Below are positions 13,910-16,955 of a DNA stretch of 16,955 nt, piece after piece. The position numbers were made by a program, and so were the translations under genes. The notes beneath the pieces were generated by a model. The model saw only the letters and a list, made by a program, of their open reading frames with translations, ran no database searches and had not been told where the DNA came from. Origin of the DNA: Burkholderiales bacterium (GTDB taxonomy: Bacteria > Pseudomonadota > Gammaproteobacteria > Burkholderiales > JAEUOS01); contig CANGUJ010000029.1 of assembly GCA_947456845.1 (NCBI GenBank), positions 1 to 16,955 of the forward strand, in the 5' to 3' direction. Every line of letters begins with the position of its first letter. Position 1 is the first letter of the stretch.

Positions 13910-13936
13910 CAGGTCCATCCGAGTGTACGGGACCTG
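13910..13936. promoter_or_regulatory. Inverted repeat between selD fusion and GFA copy 2, possible operator or hairpin
   Basis: CAGGTCC (13910-13916) and GGACCTG (13930-13936) are perfect 7-base inverted arms separated by 13 bases. On the - strand the spacer holds TACACT, a poor -10-like hexamer. The element begins 20 bases after the stop of the selD fusion and ends 40 bases before the GFA start. It could be a repressor site for a promoter serving the GFA-MATE group, or an intercistronic RNA hairpin. Confidence 0.35.
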
Positions 13937-13956
13937 TCTGGAGCCGGCGGAGGGCA

Positions 13957-16242
13957 TCAGGGCATCAGCCTCACGGGCGCAAGCGCGTCGCCTTGCGCAA
14001 GGACACGGCCGATCATGCATGCCTGGCGGTAACCGGCGGTACGCAGGTCGTCGATACACCGCTCCGCTGCATTCGCAGGCACACTGGCCAGCAGGCCGCC
14101 GGCGGTTTGCGGATCGAACAGCAATCGGTAGCGCGGGTGGTCGACAAAGGCGGCCTGGTTCGACAGCGCACGCCGCAGACGGACATTTGCCGGTTGGAGC
14201 GAACTGAGGATGCCTGCGGCCGACGTTTCCTCGGCACCATCGAGCACCGGCAGGGCGCCCAGGTCGATCTCGATATCCACGCCGGACGGACGGGTCATTT
14301 CGACCAGATGGCCCAGCAGGCCGAACCCGGTCAGATCGGTACAGGCGGTGGCGCCATGCCTGGCAAGGATCTGCGCGCCGCCGGCATTGGATGCGCACAT
14401 CGATTCCAGCGCCGCGTCGATCCAGCGGCCGCGCACCTGCAAAAGCGGCAGCGCCGCGAACAAGGTGCCGGTGCCGATCGGTTTGGTCAGCACGAGGATG
14501 TCGCCGGGCCGCATGCCGCCCTTGCGCATGATCGGCGCGAGGTGTTCGTCGATCAGGCCGTTGATGGCGAAACCCAGCGCCAGTTCCTGCCCTTCGCCGG
14601 TGTGCCCGCCCACCAGGGCGCAGCCGGCGGCATTGAGCACTTCGACCGCGCCCGACATCATCTGGAACAGCGTTTCCTCCACCTTGGCTTCGAGTCCCGG
14701 CGGCACGGTCACAACAGCGGTGGCCGATTGCGGTTCGGCCCCCATGGCGAAGATGTCGCCCAGCGCATGGTTGGCGGCGATCTTGCCGAACATGTAGGGG
14801 TCGTCGATGAAAGCGCGGAAAAAGTCGACGGTATGGACCATGGCCTTGCCGGCCGGAACCCGGACCACCGCGGCGTCGTCGGGAGACTTGAGCCCGATCA
14901 GCACGTCGTCGCGCTCGACCGGGTTGAGCGCCCCCAGCGCGCGCGAAAGCACTGACGCGCCCACTTTGGCGCCGCAACCGCCGCAGCGCATCGCTATCGC
15001 AGAGAGCGCCTGCGCGCGTTCCTCGCTGTCGAGCTCGACGCCGGTGCCAGCGGCCGCGGGGGCCGGCGCCGCGCCGCGCATGGCGGGCAAATCGCGAAAC
15101 CCGGCCATGAAGCGGCGGTCGATCCAGTCCTTCCAGCGCCAGACCCAGGCTCCCCGGAATCCAAGCCGGCCGCGCGAGGCGACCGCGGTGCGGTCGCCCG
15201 TGGAGATGAGCGCCAGCCAGCGCCGCTGCGGGCGATAGTCGAGCAAGGGTCGGCCCGACACCGCACGGCGCAGATTCTCCGCCAGCGGCGCGCCCATGCG
15301 CACCGCAAACACCCCTGCCTTCTCCAGCGGGTGGTTGACCATTGCCGCGATGTCGCCCGCAGCGAACACCTGCGGGTCGGTGACGGTCTGCAAGGTGTCG
15401 CCGACCCTGATGAAGCCCTCGGCATCGAGTTCGAGGCCGGTCTCGCGCAGCCACGCGGCGCCGCCGGCGCGCGTGAGCCACATGACGTCGTCGACGGCAA
15501 ACACCTCGCCGCGCGCGGTGGTGAGGGTGCCGCCCGACACACTGCCGACTTCGCCATCGCGATGCACATGCACGCCGCGGGCGGCCAGTTCGCGCTCGAA
15601 GGCGTGGCGCACCCATGCGTTATGGGTTGGCAGGATGGCGCCGCCTCTGGTGAAGAGATGGAATTCCAGCGCCTGCGGGTCGCGGCCGAGCGAGCGCAGC
15701 TCGTTCTGCAGCCGCACCTGCATGGCCAGCAGCAACTCCACGCCGCCCGCGCCGCCGCCCACCACGGCGATGCGCCGCATGCCGGTGTGCCCGCGCACCC
15801 GTGCGAGCAGGTCCAGCCAGCGCCGATTGAATTCGAAGATCGGCTTGACCGGCACCGCGAACTCGGCGGCGCCGGGCACGCCGGCCAGTTGCGGGGTCGA
15901 GCCGATGTTGATGGACGCGATGTCGTAGGCCAGGGGCGGCCGGCCGGCCAGCAGCACCCGGCGCGCAGCCCGGTCGAGCCCGGTCACCCGGGCGCGGATG
16001 AAACGGGCGCCGGCGAATTGCGCCAGGCGACGCAGGTCGATATGCACCTCGTCGAAGCCGTAGTGGCCGGCGATGTAGCCGGGCAGCATGCCGGAATACG
16101 GCGTGTCGGTGTCGCGGCACACCACCGTCAGGCGCACCCCCGGCACCGGCCGCATGCCGAACATGCGGATGACGCCCACGTGGCTATGACCGCCGCCGAT
16201 CAGGACGATGTCGCGCAGGACGGCCTGCTGCGGGCTTTGCAT
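13957..16242 (-). CDS. selD: NDH-2-like FAD oxidoreductase fused to selenide,water dikinase (SelD)
   Basis: The 761-residue protein has two enzymes in one chain. Residues about 8-390 are a pyridine-nucleotide-disulfide/NDH-2-type oxidoreductase, with the FAD motif IVLIGGGHSHVG (12-23), a second Rossmann motif IAVVGGGAGGVE (158-169) and VFAAGDIAA (292-300). Residues about 413-761 are SelD, which makes selenophosphate from selenide and ATP for selenocysteine or 2-selenouridine in tRNA. Its active-site segment MRCGGCGAK places the catalytic Cys at C423 and Lys at K426, so it is the cysteine form. GGHTGEGQE and TDLTGFGLLGH follow. Such fusions are known in cyanobacteria and some other bacteria. 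The flavin domain may supply reduced selenium, which is inference. No selU, selA or selB is in the window. The start at 16242 lacks a clear ribosome site; a Pro/Ala-rich in-frame extension reaches GTG 16389. Confidence 0.9.
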   Translation of the reverse strand: MQSPQQAVLRDIVLIGGGHSHVGVIRMFGMRPVPGVRLTVVCRDTDTPYSGMLPGYIAGHYGFDEVHIDLRRLAQFAGARFIRARVTGLDRAARRVLLAGRPPLAYDIASINIGSTPQLAGVPGAAEFAVPVKPIFEFNRRWLDLLARVRGHTGMRRIAVVGGGAGGVELLLAMQVRLQNELRSLGRDPQALEFHLFTRGGAILPTHNAWVRHAFERELAARGVHVHRDGEVGSVSGGTLTTARGEVFAVDDVMWLTRAGGAAWLRETGLELDAEGFIRVGDTLQTVTDPQVFAAGDIAAMVNHPLEKAGVFAVRMGAPLAENLRRAVSGRPLLDYRPQRRWLALISTGDRTAVASRGRLGFRGAWVWRWKDWIDRRFMAGFRDLPAMRGAAPAPAAAGTGVELDSEERAQALSAIAMRCGGCGAKVGASVLSRALGALNPVERDDVLIGLKSPDDAAVVRVPAGKAMVHTVDFFRAFIDDPYMFGKIAANHALGDIFAMGAEPQSATAVVTVPPGLEAKVEETLFQMMSGAVEVLNAAGCALVGGHTGEGQELALGFAINGLIDEHLAPIMRKGGMRPGDILVLTKPIGTGTLFAALPLLQVRGRWIDAALESMCASNAGGAQILARHGATACTDLTGFGLLGHLVEMTRPSGVDIEIDLGALPVLDGAEETSAAGILSSLQPANVRLRRALSNQAAFVDHPRYRLLFDPQTAGGLLASVPANAAERCIDDLRTAGYRQACMIGRVLAQGDALAPVRLMP

Positions 16243-16424
16243 CTGGTGGACTCGGAAGCCGGTGGGAGTGGGCGGCGCGTGGACGGCAGGCACCAGCGCC
16301 GCTGCCGCGGCGCGCGGGCGCAGCCGGGGCGCATGGCTTGTGAGTTTAACGCCCGCACGGCCCGCGCGCCCGGGCCGCGGTTGTGGCACGATGCAACCCT
16401 TGCGTCCTGCCTTGCGGAACCGCC

Positions 16425-16808
16425 GTGAAATCGCCCTGTTCGTGCTCGTTCTTCCTGTCCCGCGCGCTGTTCGCCGTCGTGTCCGTGCTTGCGCTCGCCG
16501 GCTGCGGCAGCACCCGCCTGTGGCCGTTCGGCGAGGTCGAAGGCCGGCCGGTGGTCCCGGACAATGCCGTGCTTTACCGGTGCAACGCGGACAAGCGCTT
16601 TTTCCTGCGCATGCTGGCCAACGGTGACGCCTGGGTGATCCTGCCGGAGCGCGAATTCAGGCTCGCGCGTGTCGCGGCGGCGCCGGGGCGGCGCTTCTCG
16701 AACGGCACCGCGGTCCTTGAGCTGGCCGACGGCGCGGCCGGCGAGACCAGCCTCAACGACGGCCCTGCCATCGCCATGGCCGGCTGCAGGGCGGCGGCAA
16801 AACCCTAG
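16425..16808 (+). CDS. Small lipoprotein, MliC (C-type lysozyme inhibitor)-like
   Basis: From GTG 16425 the protein is 127 residues. A signal with a hydrophobic stretch ends in the lipobox LAGC, with C27 as the lipidated residue. The mature part has LYRCNADKRFFLRML, AWVILPEREFRLARV, RRFSNGTAVLELA and a closing AMAGCR. This pattern of a YxC strand, a SNG turn and a late GCR/GCK cysteine resembles MliC/PliC inhibitors of C-type lysozyme, which protect the cell wall from host or protist lysozyme. The inhibitory loop is not typical: the lysine expected after the SNG strand is not evident. The function is therefore uncertain. GTG is chosen because it gives a clean signal; a further GTG at 16383 is also in frame. 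It is divergent from the selD fusion, 182 bases apart. Confidence 0.65.
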   Translation: MKSPCSCSFFLSRALFAVVSVLALAGCGSTRLWPFGEVEGRPVVPDNAVLYRCNADKRFFLRMLANGDAWVILPEREFRLARVAAAPGRRFSNGTAVLELADGAAGETSLNDGPAIAMAGCRAAAKP

Positions 16809-16818
16809 CAATCCGCCA

Positions 16819-16837
16819 GGGCGGTGTGCGACCGCCC
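16819..16837 (+). terminator. Perfect 7-bp hairpin downstream of the lipoprotein gene
   Basis: GGGCGGT (16819-16825) and ACCGCCC (16831-16837) pair perfectly around the five-base loop GTGCG. The stem begins ten bases after the lipoprotein stop and ends before the next ribosome-binding site. No T-run follows, so it may be a weak terminator, an RNA-stability element, or chance in GC-rich DNA. Confidence 0.4.
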
Positions 16838-16865
16838 GGCCATCCCATCGACAAGGAGGCATCCC

Positions 16866-16955
16866 ATGGGTCAATCGATCAACCGGCGCCGCTTCGGCGT
16901 GGCAGCGCTGGCGGCCGCCGTCGGCGCTGCGGCGGCGCCGGGCCTGCGCGCCCAG
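16866..16955 (+). CDS. N-terminus of an exported protein with a twin-arginine signal (partial)
   Basis: Only the first 30 codons are in the window. The start is well supported by AAGGAGG at 16853-16859, six bases before the ATG. The peptide begins MGQSINRRRFGVAALAAA and continues with an Ala-rich hydrophobic stretch ending in LRAQ. RRRFGVA fits the twin-arginine (Tat) consensus, followed by a moderately hydrophobic core and an A-x-A-like cleavage region. The mature protein lies outside the window, so its family cannot be named. Tat substrates with this style of signal include solute-binding receptors and redox enzymes in beta-proteobacteria. Confidence 0.75.
   Translation, partial: MGQSINRRRFGVAALAAAVGAAAAPGLRAQ

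Noticed and set aside
16343..16348. A - strand -10 element (TAAACT) for the selD fusion
   Set aside because: The hexamer stands out in GC-rich DNA but has no -35 box at a suitable distance, so I do not list it as a promoter.
16243..16389. A 49-residue N-terminal extension of the selD fusion
   Set aside because: The added sequence is Pro/Ala/Arg-rich and occupies the divergent promoter region; the FAD motif follows normally from the methionine at 16242.
15331..16428. A 365-codon open frame on the + strand opposite the selD fusion
   Set aside because: It is antisense to the conserved FAD domain and has no recognisable motif; His/Gly/Ala-rich composition points to a GC artefact.

Overview
The window is very GC-rich (about 70% by eye) and gene-dense. 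Two Bug-family (TctC-like) solute receptors, an acyl-CoA catabolic operon, and the overall gene style suggest a beta-proteobacterium, most likely Burkholderiales or Rhodocyclales. This is an inference from gene content; there is no rRNA or other phylogenetic marker here. I see no tRNA, rRNA, CRISPR array, insertion sequence or phage gene.

Region 1 (3-9874, + strand) is one long catabolic operon entered mid-way. It starts with the C-terminus of a Bug receptor. Next come a TauD/TfdA-type Fe(II)/2-oxoglutarate dioxygenase, a ketopantoate-reductase-like dehydrogenase, a nitronate-monooxygenase-like FMN protein, an enoyl-CoA hydratase/isomerase-fold protein, an EthD-domain protein, a second complete Bug receptor, a class III CoA-transferase, a second enoyl-CoA hydratase, an acyl-CoA ligase and a muconate-cycloisomerase-type enolase-superfamily enzyme. 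Most junctions are ATGA or TGATG overlaps or gaps of a few bases, so the genes are probably co-transcribed and translationally coupled. Together they suggest uptake of a carboxylate, CoA activation by transferase and/or ligase, hydration or isomerisation, and oxidative side steps. The substrate cannot be read from the sequence.

Region 2 (9942-16242, - strand) holds six genes read right to left. They are a two-domain protein fusing an NDH-2-like FAD oxidoreductase to selenide,water dikinase (SelD), a GFA-domain zinc protein, a MATE efflux pump, a second GFA paralogue, a short-chain dehydrogenase and a DUF1080 lipoprotein. The two GFA proteins align without gaps at about 63% identity and bracket the pump, which suggests a local duplication. 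A 21-bp tandem repeat sits between the pump and the second GFA gene. Regions 1 and 2 converge at about 9875-9941.

Region 3 (16425-16955, + strand) is divergent from selD. It carries a small lipoprotein resembling the MliC lysozyme-inhibitor family, then a GC hairpin, then the first 30 codons of an exported protein with a twin-arginine signal, cut by the window edge.

Nothing here is clearly a new defence or mobile system. The points most worth a second look are the unidentified substrate of the operon, the oxidoreductase-SelD fusion, the duplicated GFA genes around the pump, and the hydratase-fold protein that lacks one catalytic glutamate.
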